Shown here in pieces: positions 10,501-18,478 of a stretch of 64,000 nucleotides of DNA (its first letter is position 1; the number at the start of each line of letters is the position of its first letter). The position numbers and the translations under genes were made by a program. The notes under the pieces are model-generated. The model made no database searches, was not told the origin of the DNA, and saw only the letters and a list, made by a program, of their open reading frames with translations. The DNA is from Azospirillum rugosum (GTDB taxonomy: Bacteria > Pseudomonadota > Alphaproteobacteria > Azospirillales > Azospirillaceae): the NCBI RefSeq assembly GCF_017876155.1, contig NZ_JAGINP010000008.1, positions 124,001 through 188,000 of the forward strand, given 5' to 3'.

Positions 10501-10614
10501 GTCTCGCAGCTGATGACCCTCTACACCACGCCGGTGATCTACCTCGCCTTCGACCGGCTGACCCGCCGCCGGTCATCGGAACAGATCCCCGAGGCGGTCA
10601 CCGCGGGTCGGTGA
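7510..10614 (+). CDS. RND multidrug efflux permease (MdtB/MdtC-like, HAE-1 type)
   Basis: A 1034-residue proton-driven inner-membrane pump with 12 expected membrane helices and two large periplasmic loops. The first helix follows [17 protein letters not shown], and the next segment, [12 protein letters not shown], is typical of MdtBC-type pumps. TM4 carries the proton-relay aspartates in [18 protein letters not shown]10 contains [12 protein letters not shown] and a later stretch reads [15 protein letters not shown]. Its ATG overlaps the adaptor stop by four bases, and its 3' end overlaps the convergent cupin gene by 17 bases. No outer-membrane channel gene is adjacent, so it probably uses a TolC homologue encoded elsewhere. 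Confidence 0.92.
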   Translation: MNISAPFIRRPIATALLMAALLLAGAAAYPLLPVAPLPQVDFPTIQVSASLPGASPETMAATVAQPLERQFAEIPGVTQLTSTSTLGNTQVTVQFVLDRNIDGAAQDVQTAINAAGGQLPKNLPSPPTYRKVNPADSPVLILAVHSDALPITQVDDYADTRLAQQISQISGVSQVTIGGEQKPAVRIQVDPAKIAGMGLSLEDLRGVIATATVNGPKGNINGPSRSFTIYDNDQLTKAEPWNDVIVAYRNGAPVRIRDIGQAVEAPENDQEAGWQNGQRGVLLIVFKQPGANVIDTVDRIKAELPRLTASIPPSVHTEIMSDRTQTIRASVEDVQFTLLLTIALVVMVIFLFLRNVPATVIPGVTVPLSLAATLGLMYVCGYSLDNLSLMALTIAVGFVVDDAIVMIENIHRHIEDGVPPFEAALKGAGEIGFTIVSISLSLVAVFIPLLLMGGIVGRLFREFAVTITLTIAVSALVSLTLTPMMSARLLKDEHKTRHGVLYRAVERGFDGILAAYRMGLDVVLRHQGITLLFFVATVALTGWLFVTIPKGFFPQQDTGLIIGQTQGPQDVSFAAMSRMQEQVGAIIGKDPDVATWVGTVGAVGGLPGNMGRFFITLKPHGQRTASADAIINRLRPQVAQVQGVRLYLQAAQDINIGGRASNAQYQYTLQDANLDELNEWAPKVLARLGKLPELRDLSSDQQTNATTATLTIDRDQAARFGIQPQLIDDTLYDAFGQRQVTQYFTQTNSYHVILEVSPDLQGMTGTLERLYLRSPTTGQQVPLSAMVKISTRPITYLSINHQGQFPAVTLSFNLAPNVSLSQATQAITGAMTEIGAPAALVGSFQGTAQAFQDSLGSVPTLIAAALVVVYIILGVLYESTVHPLTILSTLPSAGLGALTTLWLAGMPFDVIGLIGLILLIGIVKKNGIMLVDFAMAAERERGLPPRDAIREACLLRFRPILMTTMAALLGGVPLMLGTGTGSELRQPLGYAMVGGLLVSQLMTLYTTPVIYLAFDRLTRRRSSEQIPEAVTAGR

Positions 10615-11014
10615 TGGTCAGCTCCGTCTCCGCCGTGTCGACCACGAAGACGGCGAGGAGCTTGGCCGGGCGGCTGTCGCTGGCATTGGCGCTGACGCCG
10701 TGATGGTCGCCCGGCAACTCGGTGAAGTTCTCGCCGGCCTGGTAGGTCTTTTCCGGGCCGTCGTTGACCTTGCTGCGGATGGCCCCCTCCAGCACGGTGG
10801 CGTAGATGATCGCCGATTTCGCGTGGGTGTGGGCCGGCGAGAAGCCGCCCGGACCATATTCGACGAGCACGCCCTTGATGCTCTTGCCCGGGACGTTGGG
10901 CAGCGGATGTTGGTAGACCTGGGTCACCTTGGCGTTCTTGGCCTGAGGCGTGTCGGCCAAGGCGGCGCCGAAGGGCAGCGCGGCGAGCGCCAGCGCGCAG
11001 AGAATGCGTTTCAT
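10598..11014 (-). CDS. Secreted cupin-domain protein
   Basis: A 138-residue protein with a Sec signal peptide (MKRILCALALAALPFGAALA, cleavage near residue 20) and a single small cupin barrel. The metal-binding cupin motif is visible as PAHTHAKSAIIYATVLEGAI followed by ENFTELPGDHHGVSANAS. It should therefore be periplasmic and bind a metal ion. AAGGAA precedes the ATG. It lies 30 bases downstream of the NmrA-like gene on the same strand and is probably co-transcribed with it under the operator pair at 11872-11938. Function is not known. Confidence 0.85.
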   Translation of the reverse strand: MKRILCALALAALPFGAALADTPQAKNAKVTQVYQHPLPNVPGKSIKGVLVEYGPGGFSPAHTHAKSAIIYATVLEGAIRSKVNDGPEKTYQAGENFTELPGDHHGVSANASDSRPAKLLAVFVVDTAETELTITDPR

Positions 11015-11044
11015 GGATCGTTTCCTTTGCGTGGAGGTTGCGGC

Positions 11045-11794
11045 TCAGGCCCGCGCGCGGCGCAGCCAGTCGTCCAGGCCGATGCGGCCGAGGCGCGCCG
11101 GACCGGTGGGGACCAGCGACTGCTCCACGACGCGCCCGCCGAAGTAGCGCGGCTCTGCGGCGCTGACGACCACGCGCGTGTCGCCCACCGCCTTAAGATA
11201 GCGCCGGATGATGTCGGGGAAGGGCGCGCGTTCCGGGCCGGCGATGTCAATGGTGCCATTAAGCGGGGATGCCAGCGCCGTTTCCGCCAGGATCGCCGAG
11301 ACCTCCTCGGCCGCGATCGGCTGGAACAGCACGGGGGCGATGCGCACCTGGTCGCCGTCCGCATGGCCGTCGGCGAGCATGGGGAGGAATTCCAGGAACT
11401 GGGTGGCGCGGACGATGGTGTAGGGGATGCCGGATTCCTTGATCAGCCGTTCCTGCTCCACCTTGGCGCGGAAATAGCCGAGGTCGGAGATCCCATCGGT
11501 GCCGACGATGGACAGGGCGACATGGTGCTTGACCCCGGCCTTCGTCTCCGCCGCGGCGAGATTGCGCCCGGAGGTGTGGAAGAAGTCCATCACCGGCTTG
11601 TCCTCGAAAGAGGGCGCGTTGACCACGTCGACGACGACGGCAGCACCGGCCAGCGCCTCGTCCAGCCCCTCCCCGGTCACGGTGTTGACGCCCTTGCTGG
11701 GCGACGCCGCCAGGACGTCATGGCCGCCGCCCTGCAAGATCGCGACGACCTTGGACCCGATCAGCCCCGTGCCACCGACAACGACGATCTTCAT
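11045..11794 (-). CDS. NmrA-like / atypical SDR NAD(P)-binding protein
   Basis: A 249-residue Rossmann-fold protein. The dinucleotide-binding motif VVGGTGLIGSKVV starts at residue 4. A later Y-x3-K-like stretch (YFRAKVEQERLIKESGIPYTIVRATQFLEF in two parts) is typical of NmrA/SDR_a5 proteins. Such proteins act as redox sensors or as quinone- or flavin-linked reductases. GGAGG lies eight bases before the ATG. It is the first gene of a two-gene unit with the secreted cupin protein. A perfect palindrome about 120 bases upstream suggests TetR- or MarR-type repression. Confidence 0.82.
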   Translation of the reverse strand: MKIVVVGGTGLIGSKVVAILQGGGHDVLAASPSKGVNTVTGEGLDEALAGAAVVVDVVNAPSFEDKPVMDFFHTSGRNLAAAETKAGVKHHVALSIVGTDGISDLGYFRAKVEQERLIKESGIPYTIVRATQFLEFLPMLADGHADGDQVRIAPVLFQPIAAEEVSAILAETALASPLNGTIDIAGPERAPFPDIIRRYLKAVGDTRVVVSAAEPRYFGGRVVEQSLVPTGPARLGRIGLDDWLRRARA

Positions 11795-11871
11795 CTGTGA
11801 ACCCTCCGGTCAGCCGGCACCGCGTGCCGTGATGCGAATTCTGGGACCGGACTTCGACGCCCCGTCTCGAT

Positions 11872-11938
11872 AACGCAGACCGTATCAGTCCGCGTTTTCG
11901 GGCGCAAGCGGAAAACGCAGACTAACTCAGTCTGCGTT
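11872..11938 (-). promoter_or_regulatory. Paired palindromic operators upstream of the NmrA/cupin unit
   Basis: Site 2 (11914-11938) is a perfect 10-base inverted repeat, AACGCAGACT / AGTCTGCGTT, around a 5-base spacer. Site 1 (11872-11896) is the same palindrome with two mismatches. Their centres (11884 and 11926) are 42 bases apart, about four helical turns, so two dimers could sit on the same DNA face. The AGACT...AGTCT core is typical of TetR or MarR operators. No such regulator gene is adjacent. Confidence 0.7.
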
Positions 11939-11974
11939 AATTTTCCGGCTGGGAGTGGAGGGAGGTGCCCGGCG

Positions 11975-12934
11975 TCAGCCCGGCGGGCGCTTGGCCGCGA
12001 CGGACTCCGCGAGGATGCAGAGCAGTTCGAACATCAGGGTCGCGGCGGTGATCGCGGTGCCGCCGGACGGGTCGAAGGGCGGCGACACCTCGACGAGGTC
12101 GATGCCGATCAGGTTCAGCCCACGCGCCATCCGGATCATGGCCTGCGCCTCGCGCGTGGTCAGGCCGCCGATCTCCGGCGTGCCGGTGCCGGGCGCGAAG
12201 CAGGGGTCGAGGACGTCGATGTCGAAGGTCAGGTAGGTCGGCTGGCTGCCGACGATCGCGCGGGCTTCCTCCATGACGTCCTTGGCGCCGCGCTCCACGA
12301 ACTCCTCGATGAAGATCAGGCGGATGCCGGCGGCCTTCGCGAAGTCGTAGTTGGCCGCGTCGGAGATGGCGCCGCGCAGCCCGATCTGCACCATGCGCTT
12401 GGGGTCGAGCAGCCCCTCCTCCACCGCCCGCCGGAAGGGGGTGCCGTGGTTGTAGCGGTTGCCGAAGAAGCTGTCGTAGGTGTCGGAATGGGCGTCGAAA
12501 TGGATCAGCCCGACCGGGCCATCCGCCACCAGGCCGCGCAGGATCGGCAGCGTGATCAGGTGGTCGCCGCCGACCGTGAGCGGTGCGGCGCCGGCCCGCC
12601 GGACGCCGGCGTAGAAGCCGGCGATGCTCTCCAAGGTTTCGTCCAGGTTCAGCGGGTTGATCGGCGCGTCGCCGCAGTCGCCGACCCGCGCGAGGTCGAA
12701 GGGCGATACCCCCGTCGCGTGGTGGACGCGGCGCACGATGCTCGATTGGTTGCGCACCTCGCGGGGGCCGTGCCGCGTGCCCGGACGGTTCGTCGTGCCG
12801 CCGTCGAAGGGCACGCCGATGAGGGCGATGTCCACCTCCTCCGGCGTTGCGACGGGCAGCCGCATGAAGGTCGGCATGCCGGCGAAGCGGGGAACGATGC
12901 CGGAATCGAGGGGCTGGAAATCCTTGTCGGTCAT
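11975..12934 (-). CDS. Agmatinase / ureohydrolase family protein (copy 1)
   Basis: A 319-residue arginase-fold hydrolase that splits urea from a guanidino compound using a dinuclear metal centre. All ligand motifs are present: GGDH in TVGGDHLITLP, DAHSD in IHFDAHSDTYD and DID in LTFDIDVLDP. GAGGA precedes the ATG at 12934. The family includes agmatinase, guanidinobutyrase, guanidinopropionase and the recently recognised guanidine hydrolases, and I cannot separate these by eye. It stands apart from the second copy at 20523-21485. Confidence 0.85.
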   Translation of the reverse strand: MTDKDFQPLDSGIVPRFAGMPTFMRLPVATPEEVDIALIGVPFDGGTTNRPGTRHGPREVRNQSSIVRRVHHATGVSPFDLARVGDCGDAPINPLNLDETLESIAGFYAGVRRAGAAPLTVGGDHLITLPILRGLVADGPVGLIHFDAHSDTYDSFFGNRYNHGTPFRRAVEEGLLDPKRMVQIGLRGAISDAANYDFAKAAGIRLIFIEEFVERGAKDVMEEARAIVGSQPTYLTFDIDVLDPCFAPGTGTPEIGGLTTREAQAMIRMARGLNLIGIDLVEVSPPFDPSGGTAITAATLMFELLCILAESVAAKRPPG

Positions 12935-13163
12935 GATGTCCTCAGTTTGCGAATTCCGACGGCGCGGTCTTGGCGACCACCTTGGCGACCGCCGCGGCCC
13001 TGTTCGCTGAAACAGGCCTGCCCCATCATCGCCGCCGGTCCCATCGGCAAAAATTCCGATTGATGAAGGGATGCATTGAAGGCCGCCAATGTGACCGGCG
13101 GTCCGGCCGTCGGCACGGGATTTGCGCGGACTCCGGCCCAGAGACGATCTGTGGAGGCCGGGC

Positions 13164-13349
13164 ATGACGGAGAAGCTTCGCGACAGTCGGTCCCTGTTCG
13201 GCGGCCGGGCCGTGCTGGCGATGATCCTGCAGCGGCTCCAGGCGGCGGAAGACGACGGTCCCTATCGGCTGTTCAGGGACGCCGTGGAGGCGGGCGACAC
13301 GGAACGGGCGGCGCAACTTGCCGCTCTGTTCTGGGGCGGGCGGCGTTGA
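13164..13349 (+). CDS. Small hypothetical protein
   Basis: A 61-residue ORF starting MTEKLRDSRSLFGGRAVL and ending AALFWGGRR. GGAGG lies six bases before the ATG, which is the main reason for calling it. Its middle (AMILQRLQAAEDDGPYRLFRDAVEAGD) is probably alpha-helical. It lies between a divergent ureohydrolase and a hydroxyacid reductase. I recognise no family. Confidence 0.5.
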   Translation: MTEKLRDSRSLFGGRAVLAMILQRLQAAEDDGPYRLFRDAVEAGDTERAAQLAALFWGGRR

Positions 13350-13487
13350 CGGTCTGGTGATGTTTTGTGCACCGGCATTGCGCAGGCGCACTCCGGGGGT
13401 CAAAGGCCGCTTTGAGTGTTTCGTAACCTCCGGGCGCGCGCGACCTGCGACCCTGTCGGGAAGCCGAACAACGAGGGCAAAGGGACG

Positions 13488-14435
13488 ATGGCAAAAGGAA
13501 TGGGGGCTGGGAAGATCCTGTTTTCGAGCGACATCGACGATCCGGTCGCCTGGGGTGCGGCGGTGCGCGCGCTGCGCCCGGACCTGGAGGTGGTGGACTG
13601 GCGCGCCGCGGCGGAGCCGGAGGCGTTCGAGTTCGCCCTGCTGTGGAAGCCGCCGCCGGGCGGGCTCGGTCCCTACCGCAACCTGAAGGCCATCCAGTCG
13701 CTGGGGGCGGGCATCAACCAGTTGGACCTGTCCACCCTGCCGCCGGGCCTGCCGCTCGCCCGGCTGATCGACCCGCATTTGACGGAGACCATGGTCGATT
13801 ACGCGGTGACCGCCGTCTACCGCCACTTCCGCGGATTCGACCGCTTCGAGCGGCAGGGGCGGGAGCGTCGCTGGGCGCATGAGGAACCGCCGACGAAGGC
13901 GGACTTCCCGGTCGGGGTGATGGGGCTTGGCGTGCTCGGCGGCGCCGTGGCGCAGCGCATCCGGGCGCTGGGATTTCCGGTGACGGGATGGTCGCGGTCG
14001 CGCCACCCGATCGACGGAATCGAGGTGTTTGCCGGGCGGGAGGAATTGCCGGCCTTCCTGGCCTCGGCGCGGGGCTTCGTCTGCGTGCTGGCGCTGACGG
14101 AGCACACCGCTGGGATCCTGAACCGGGAGACGATGGGCGCCATGCGGCCCGGCAGCTGCATCATCAACATGGGCCGCGGCGGCCATCTGGTGGAGGGCGA
14201 TCTGGCGGCGCTGGTCCGCGCCGGCCACATCGCCGGGGCGACGCTGGACGTCCTGTCGCAGGAGCCGGTGCCGGCCGACCACCCCTTCTACGATCTGCCG
14301 GAAATCCTGGTGACTCCGCACGTCGCGGGCGGCATCGCCCCGCGCAGCGCCGCCCCCATCGTGATCGAGAATTTCGACCGCGCCATGGCCGGCACGCCGC
14401 TGCTGAACCTCGTGGACCCGGCGCGCGGCTATTGA
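13488..14435 (+). CDS. ghrA: Glyoxylate/hydroxypyruvate reductase A (D-2-hydroxyacid dehydrogenase family)
   Basis: A 315-residue NAD(P)H-dependent reductase of glyoxylate or hydroxypyruvate, cytoplasmic. The nucleotide-binding motif is GLGVLGGAVAQRIRALGF. The catalytic Arg-Glu-His set is visible as NMGRGGHLVEGD, LSQEPVP and TPHVAGGIAP. The short N-terminal domain and the WAHEEP segment match GhrA rather than longer phosphoglycerate dehydrogenases. I start at the ATG at 13488 (MAKGMGAGKILF) because GGG-rich sequence precedes it; an earlier in-frame start at 13416 adds Arg-rich residues with no family match. It ends 19 bases from the convergent TauD-like gene. Confidence 0.82.
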   Translation: MAKGMGAGKILFSSDIDDPVAWGAAVRALRPDLEVVDWRAAAEPEAFEFALLWKPPPGGLGPYRNLKAIQSLGAGINQLDLSTLPPGLPLARLIDPHLTETMVDYAVTAVYRHFRGFDRFERQGRERRWAHEEPPTKADFPVGVMGLGVLGGAVAQRIRALGFPVTGWSRSRHPIDGIEVFAGREELPAFLASARGFVCVLALTEHTAGILNRETMGAMRPGSCIINMGRGGHLVEGDLAALVRAGHIAGATLDVLSQEPVPADHPFYDLPEILVTPHVAGGIAPRSAAPIVIENFDRAMAGTPLLNLVDPARGY

Positions 14436-14454
14436 GCCTGCGCGCCGGCCGCGT

Positions 14455-15336
14455 TCAGGCGGCGTCCGCCAGGATGGTGGTGCGGTAGAGCAGGCGCAGG
14501 TGCCGTTCGTAGTCGAAGACCGTCGCGGTGTGCAGGACGGAGCGGTTGTCCCAGACGACCAGATCGTTCTTCCGCCAGGCGTGGCGGTACAGGTAAGGAG
14601 GTGCCGTCACGTGGGTCTTGAGCCGATCCAGCAGGGCGGCGGTGTCCGCAGGCGCCATGCCCTCGATCTCCACGATCACCTGCGGGCACAGCCAGAGGGA
14701 TTCGCGGCCGGTGCGCGGGTGGCGGTGGACGAGCGGCTGGCGCACCGGCGGGTATTTGGCCCGCGCCGCGTCGGACAACGGCTTGCGCGTCGGGTCCATG
14801 GCTTCGAGCTGGCGGTGCAGGTGGTCCCAGGAATGCACCGCGGTCAGCCCGCGCAGGAGGGCCTTGTCGTCCTCCGGCAGGGCGTCGAAGGCGGCGGTGC
14901 TGTCGGCGAACAGCGTGTCGCCGCCTTCCGGCGGCACCTCCACCGCGTAGAACAGCGCGCCGACCGACGGGGTGGGCATGTAGGAGTAGTCGAAGTGCCA
15001 TTCCTCCCGCGCGTTGACGAACAGGGACTTCATCACGCCGTCGACCTTCAGGTTGCCGATCATGATGATTTCGGGATGGCCGTCCAGCAGGTGGCTGGAA
15101 TCGATGTGCGTCTCCGTGTGGCCGAAGCGCCGGCTGCACGCGACGATGTCCGCCGGCTCCAGCCGCTGGTCGCGGAACACGATCACCCGGTGGTCGAGGT
15201 AGGCGCGGTCGATCTCCGCCCACACCGCGTCGGGCAGCGGGCGGCTGAGGTCGAGGTTGGTCACCACGGCGCCGTATCCGGGGCCGACCGGTTCCAACAC
15301 CAAATGCTTGTAGTCGAATTCGGAAAGTCCCGCCAT
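14455..15336 (-). CDS. TauD/TfdA-family Fe(II)/2-oxoglutarate dioxygenase
   Basis: A 293-residue non-haem iron dioxygenase. The metal triad is seen as HFD in EEWHFDYSYMPTP and a distal His in NRSVLHTATVFD. The 2-oxoglutarate-binding Arg follows in LRLLYRTTI. GGGAG precedes the ATG. The family hydroxylates or cleaves taurine, chlorophenoxyacetates, carnitine precursors and natural-product intermediates; the substrate here is unknown. It is divergent from an aldolase-MATE-PhyH gene set, and the 182 bases between them are AT-rich and carry the short palindrome ATGATATCAT. Confidence 0.85.
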   Translation of the reverse strand: MAGLSEFDYKHLVLEPVGPGYGAVVTNLDLSRPLPDAVWAEIDRAYLDHRVIVFRDQRLEPADIVACSRRFGHTETHIDSSHLLDGHPEIIMIGNLKVDGVMKSLFVNAREEWHFDYSYMPTPSVGALFYAVEVPPEGGDTLFADSTAAFDALPEDDKALLRGLTAVHSWDHLHRQLEAMDPTRKPLSDAARAKYPPVRQPLVHRHPRTGRESLWLCPQVIVEIEGMAPADTAALLDRLKTHVTAPPYLYRHAWRKNDLVVWDNRSVLHTATVFDYERHLRLLYRTTILADAA

Positions 15337-15518
15337 GAAAATTCTCCCTGAATTCCCTGTTCCAGCGACTTCAGGATGATATCATGGTGGTGGCGCAATG
15401 TAGTTTGACCGTTTTCAAATTGTGCTTTCAACAGTGGGGATATTGGCGGCATTGAACTTCCGGATTTACTGACTTAAGCTCGCCAACAACAGACAATTCC
15501 AGGGGCAGGGACAGGGAC

Positions 15519-16247
15519 ATGTCGGCGATTTCAACTTTCCGGCGGCAATTGGCGGCGGCGTTGCGGCTGGCCGAGCGCTTCGGCCTGAACGAGGGGGTCT
15601 GCAACCACTTCAGCGTGCGGCTGCCCGGCGCTGAGGAGTTGTACCTGATCAACCCCATGGGCCTGCACTGGTCGGAGATCACCGCCAGCCGCCTGCTGCT
15701 GTGCGACGGCACCGGCCGGGTCCTGGAGGGCCAGGGCACGGTGGAGCCGACCGCCCTGTTCATCCACACGGAGGGGCACCGGGCGCGGCCCGACGCGGTG
15801 TGCATCCTGCACACGCACATGCTGCACGCGACGGCGCTGACCTGCGTGGAGGGCGGGGAGCTGCGCTTCTGCCATCAGAATTCGCTGCGCTTCTGGAACC
15901 GCGTCGCCTATGACGGCAGCTACAACGGCCTCGCCATGGACGCCGAGGAAGGCGGGCGCATCTCCTCCGGCACGCAGGGCAAGGACATCGTCTTCCTGGC
16001 CCACCACGGCGTCGTCGTGCACGGCCGCAGCGTCGCGGAGGCGTTCCACGACCTGTATTTCCTGGAGCGCGCCTGCCAGCTGCAGGTGGTGGCCGAGTCC
16101 ACCGGCCGGCCGCTGAAGGACATCCCGCCCGCGGCCGCCGAGCACACCGCCCGCCAGTTCGCAGACCTCGCCACCATTGAGGCCGATTACCATTTCGCGG
16201 CGCTGGAGCGCGTGCTTCTGCGGGAGGCCCCCGATTACCTCGACTGA
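15519..16247 (+). CDS. Class II aldolase/adducin family protein
   Basis: A 242-residue zinc aldolase of the fuculose-phosphate aldolase/adducin fold. The metal site shows as HTHMLHATAL and later FLAHHGVVVHG, with an acidic residue in the preceding EPTALFIHTE. Such enzymes cleave or epimerise sugar phosphates or related hydroxy compounds. The next gene, a MATE exporter, starts 16 bases downstream, so the two are probably one transcript together with a PhyH-type dioxygenase. Confidence 0.85.
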   Translation: MSAISTFRRQLAAALRLAERFGLNEGVCNHFSVRLPGAEELYLINPMGLHWSEITASRLLLCDGTGRVLEGQGTVEPTALFIHTEGHRARPDAVCILHTHMLHATALTCVEGGELRFCHQNSLRFWNRVAYDGSYNGLAMDAEEGGRISSGTQGKDIVFLAHHGVVVHGRSVAEAFHDLYFLERACQLQVVAESTGRPLKDIPPAAAEHTARQFADLATIEADYHFAALERVLLREAPDYLD

Positions 16248-16263
16248 TCCGGGGAGTAGCCGC

Positions 16264-17613
16264 TTGGCCGCCCTGGTCGGCCTTGCCAAGCTGGCCCTGC
16301 CGATCAGCGCGTCGCGCGTGGGCCAGACCGCGATGCTCGCCGTCGACAGCATGATGGTCGGCCATTACGGCACCGACGCGCTGGCCGGCTTCGCCTTCGG
16401 GTCCAGCGTGGTGCAGACCATGCAGATCATCGGCCTGGGCCTGCTGATGGGCGGGATGGTGGAGATTTCCGCCGCCGTGGGGCGCGGCCGGCTGGACGAG
16501 GCCGGCGCGATCTGGCGGCGGTCGCTGGTCTACGCGCTGGCCATCGGGCTGGTCGGCGTGCTGCTGGCCACGAAGGCGCCCGACCTGCTGCTCGCCACCG
16601 GCCTGTCGGCCGAGCTGGCGGAACGGGCGGGCCGGATCGCGATGATCCTCGCCGCCTCGCTGCCGGCGATGCTGGTCTACATCGCCAGCGTCATGCTTCT
16701 GGAAGGGTTGGGCCGGCCAGCCGCGGCGGTCTGGATCATGGCGGGGGCGAACCTCGTCAACCTGGCGCTGGACGCCGTGCTGGTCTTCGGCTTCGCCGGG
16801 ATCCCGGCGCTGGGGGCGGAGGGGGCGGCGCTGGGCACGCTGGCGGTGCGGATCGGCGTCGCCCTGGCGGCGGTCGGCTTCATCCTGTGGCGGCTGCCGG
16901 AGCGGACGGCGCTGGGGCGCCCCGCCCTGTCCGACCACGCGTGGGCGGCCGGGCGGCGGCAGCGCCGGATGGGCGTCGCCGAGGGGCTGAGCATGGGCAT
17001 CGAAAGTGGGGCCTTCGCGACCATGACGCTGTTCGCCGGCTGGGCCGGTGCGCGGGAGCTGGCCGCCTACACCATCGCCATCAACGTCAACATGCTGCTG
17101 TTCATGATCGCGGTCGGCGTTGGTGGCGCCACAACGGTGCGGGTGGCGCAGGCGCGCGGCCGCGACGATCCGGCGGGCATGGTCGGCGCCGCCTGGATGG
17201 GCTTTGCCGTGTTCGGCGCGGTGGCGCTCGCCGTAGCACTCGCCCTGGCAGCACAGCCCGGCGGCGTGCTGGCGCTCTACACCAACGACCCGGCGCTGGC
17301 GGCGCTGGCGGTCCCGATGATCGTGCTGATCGGGCCGGTCCATCTGGTGGACGGCATGCAGCGCCTGATCAGCAACGTGCTGCGCGGCTATGGCGAGACG
17401 TGGCTGCCGACCGCCAGCCACCTGCTGTGCTACGTGGCCGTCATGGTTCCGGCCGGCCATTGGCTGTGCATCGGGGCCGGGCTTGGGGCCTATGGCCTCG
17501 TCCTCGCCATCGGGGCCGCGAGCCTGCTGGCGACCGGCCTTCTCTTCACCCGGTTCCTGTGGCTGTCCCGCCGCCCGTCCGGCGGCCGGGCCGCTCCACC
17601 TTTGGAGGCATGA
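16264..17613 (+). CDS. MATE-family multidrug/toxin exporter
   Basis: About 449 residues with 12 predicted membrane helices in two homologous halves, beginning LAALVGLAKLALPISASRVG. The N-terminal half carries DSMMVGHYGTDALAGFAFG, a hallmark of NorM/DinF-type cation antiporters. The likely start is TTG at 16264, because GGGGAG lies seven bases upstream; extending to 16177 would push 29 unrelated residues over the aldolase gene. Its stop overlaps the start of the next dioxygenase gene. It probably exports a small molecule handled by the neighbouring enzymes (inference). Confidence 0.85.
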   Translation: MAALVGLAKLALPISASRVGQTAMLAVDSMMVGHYGTDALAGFAFGSSVVQTMQIIGLGLLMGGMVEISAAVGRGRLDEAGAIWRRSLVYALAIGLVGVLLATKAPDLLLATGLSAELAERAGRIAMILAASLPAMLVYIASVMLLEGLGRPAAAVWIMAGANLVNLALDAVLVFGFAGIPALGAEGAALGTLAVRIGVALAAVGFILWRLPERTALGRPALSDHAWAAGRRQRRMGVAEGLSMGIESGAFATMTLFAGWAGARELAAYTIAINVNMLLFMIAVGVGGATTVRVAQARGRDDPAGMVGAAWMGFAVFGAVALAVALALAAQPGGVLALYTNDPALAALAVPMIVLIGPVHLVDGMQRLISNVLRGYGETWLPTASHLLCYVAVMVPAGHWLCIGAGLGAYGLVLAIGAASLLATGLLFTRFLWLSRRPSGGRAAPPLEA

Positions 17614-18458
17614 TGGGCAAGCTGCTGAGCGACGCGCAGATCCAGGGCTTTCGCGACGACGGTTTCGTGTCGGGCATACCCGTGCTGTCACCCGAGGAGG
17701 TGGCCGACCTCGTCGCCCGCACCCAGGCGTTCGAGGCCGAACGGCCGCAGGACATCGCCTGGGCCTTCGACATCAAGGCGAACCTGCTGCTGGACTGGGT
17801 CTACGAGCTGGGCTGCAACGAGCGGCTGCTCGACGCGGTGGAGGACCTGATCGGCCCCAATGTGCTGATGACCAACGGCGTCTACCGCAACAAGAATCCG
17901 GGATCGGCGGTCGATTACGGCTGGCATCAGGATTCCGCGCGCATCCAGGTGGACCCGTGCTTCGTCATCGCCTACGTCGCGCTGTCGCCGGCCACGCCGG
18001 AGAACGGCTGCCTGCGGGTGATCCCCGGCACGCACGACCGCGTCCGTCCCTTCTCCCTGACCGAAGGGCCGGGCCAGCGCCGCCGCCTCGTCGCCCGCGT
18101 CATCGACGTGGACGAGAGCGCCGCCGTCGACCTGACCCTGGCGCCGGGCGAGGCGGCGATATTTCACAGCAACCTTGTCCACGGATCGGCCCCGAACCGC
18201 AGCGATGCGCGGCGCATGGCCCTGCTCTACGACTACACCCCGGCCGAGGCGCGGCAGAATGTCGGCCGGGGCTCCGGCCAGCTGGTCCGCGGGGTGGACC
18301 GCTGGGGCCATTTCGCGCCGGAGCCGGTGCCGGAGCCCGGCCTGACCGAGGCCAACGTGCTGGGCCGCCGCGCCATCCTGTCGACCTACCACGAGAATGT
18401 CCTGATGGGGCCGCGTCTGCCCGGCGAGACGGTGACCTTTCCGGACCGGCCTTACTGA
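17610..18458 (+). CDS. Phytanoyl-CoA dioxygenase (PhyH) family protein
   Basis: A 282-residue Fe(II)/2-oxoglutarate dioxygenase. The metal ligands are in WHQDSARIQV (HxD) and HSNLVHGSAPNRS (distal His), with an oxoglutarate-binding Arg just after. The central ENGCLRVIPGTH motif is diagnostic of PhyH/EctD-like enzymes. GGAGG immediately precedes two adjacent ATGs (17610 and 17613); either may be used. Although it is EctD-like in fold, I do not call it ectoine hydroxylase: no ectABC genes are nearby and the ectoine genes in this window are catabolic. Confidence 0.82.
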   Translation: MMGKLLSDAQIQGFRDDGFVSGIPVLSPEEVADLVARTQAFEAERPQDIAWAFDIKANLLLDWVYELGCNERLLDAVEDLIGPNVLMTNGVYRNKNPGSAVDYGWHQDSARIQVDPCFVIAYVALSPATPENGCLRVIPGTHDRVRPFSLTEGPGQRRRLVARVIDVDESAAVDLTLAPGEAAIFHSNLVHGSAPNRSDARRMALLYDYTPAEARQNVGRGSGQLVRGVDRWGHFAPEPVPEPGLTEANVLGRRAILSTYHENVLMGPRLPGETVTFPDRPY

Positions 18459-18478
18459 CCCGCCCTGCCGGGCATCCG

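Noticed and set aside
12935-13163. Guanidine riboswitch upstream of the first ureohydrolase
   Set aside because: I looked for a conserved aptamer-like pair of hairpins with ACGR-type loops and could not find a convincing one by eye.
13416-13487. Longer N-terminus for the hydroxyacid reductase
   Set aside because: The added residues are Arg/Pro-rich, match nothing in the family, and the start lacks a ribosome binding site.
16177-16263. Longer N-terminus of the MATE protein starting inside the aldolase gene
   Set aside because: The extra residues are polar and unlike MATE proteins, while the TTG at 16264 has a well-placed GGGGAG.
17610-18458. PhyH-type protein as ectoine hydroxylase EctD
   Set aside because: The fold family is shared, but no ectABC biosynthesis genes are near and the ectoine genes here are catabolic. 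The specific EctD signature cannot be confirmed by eye.
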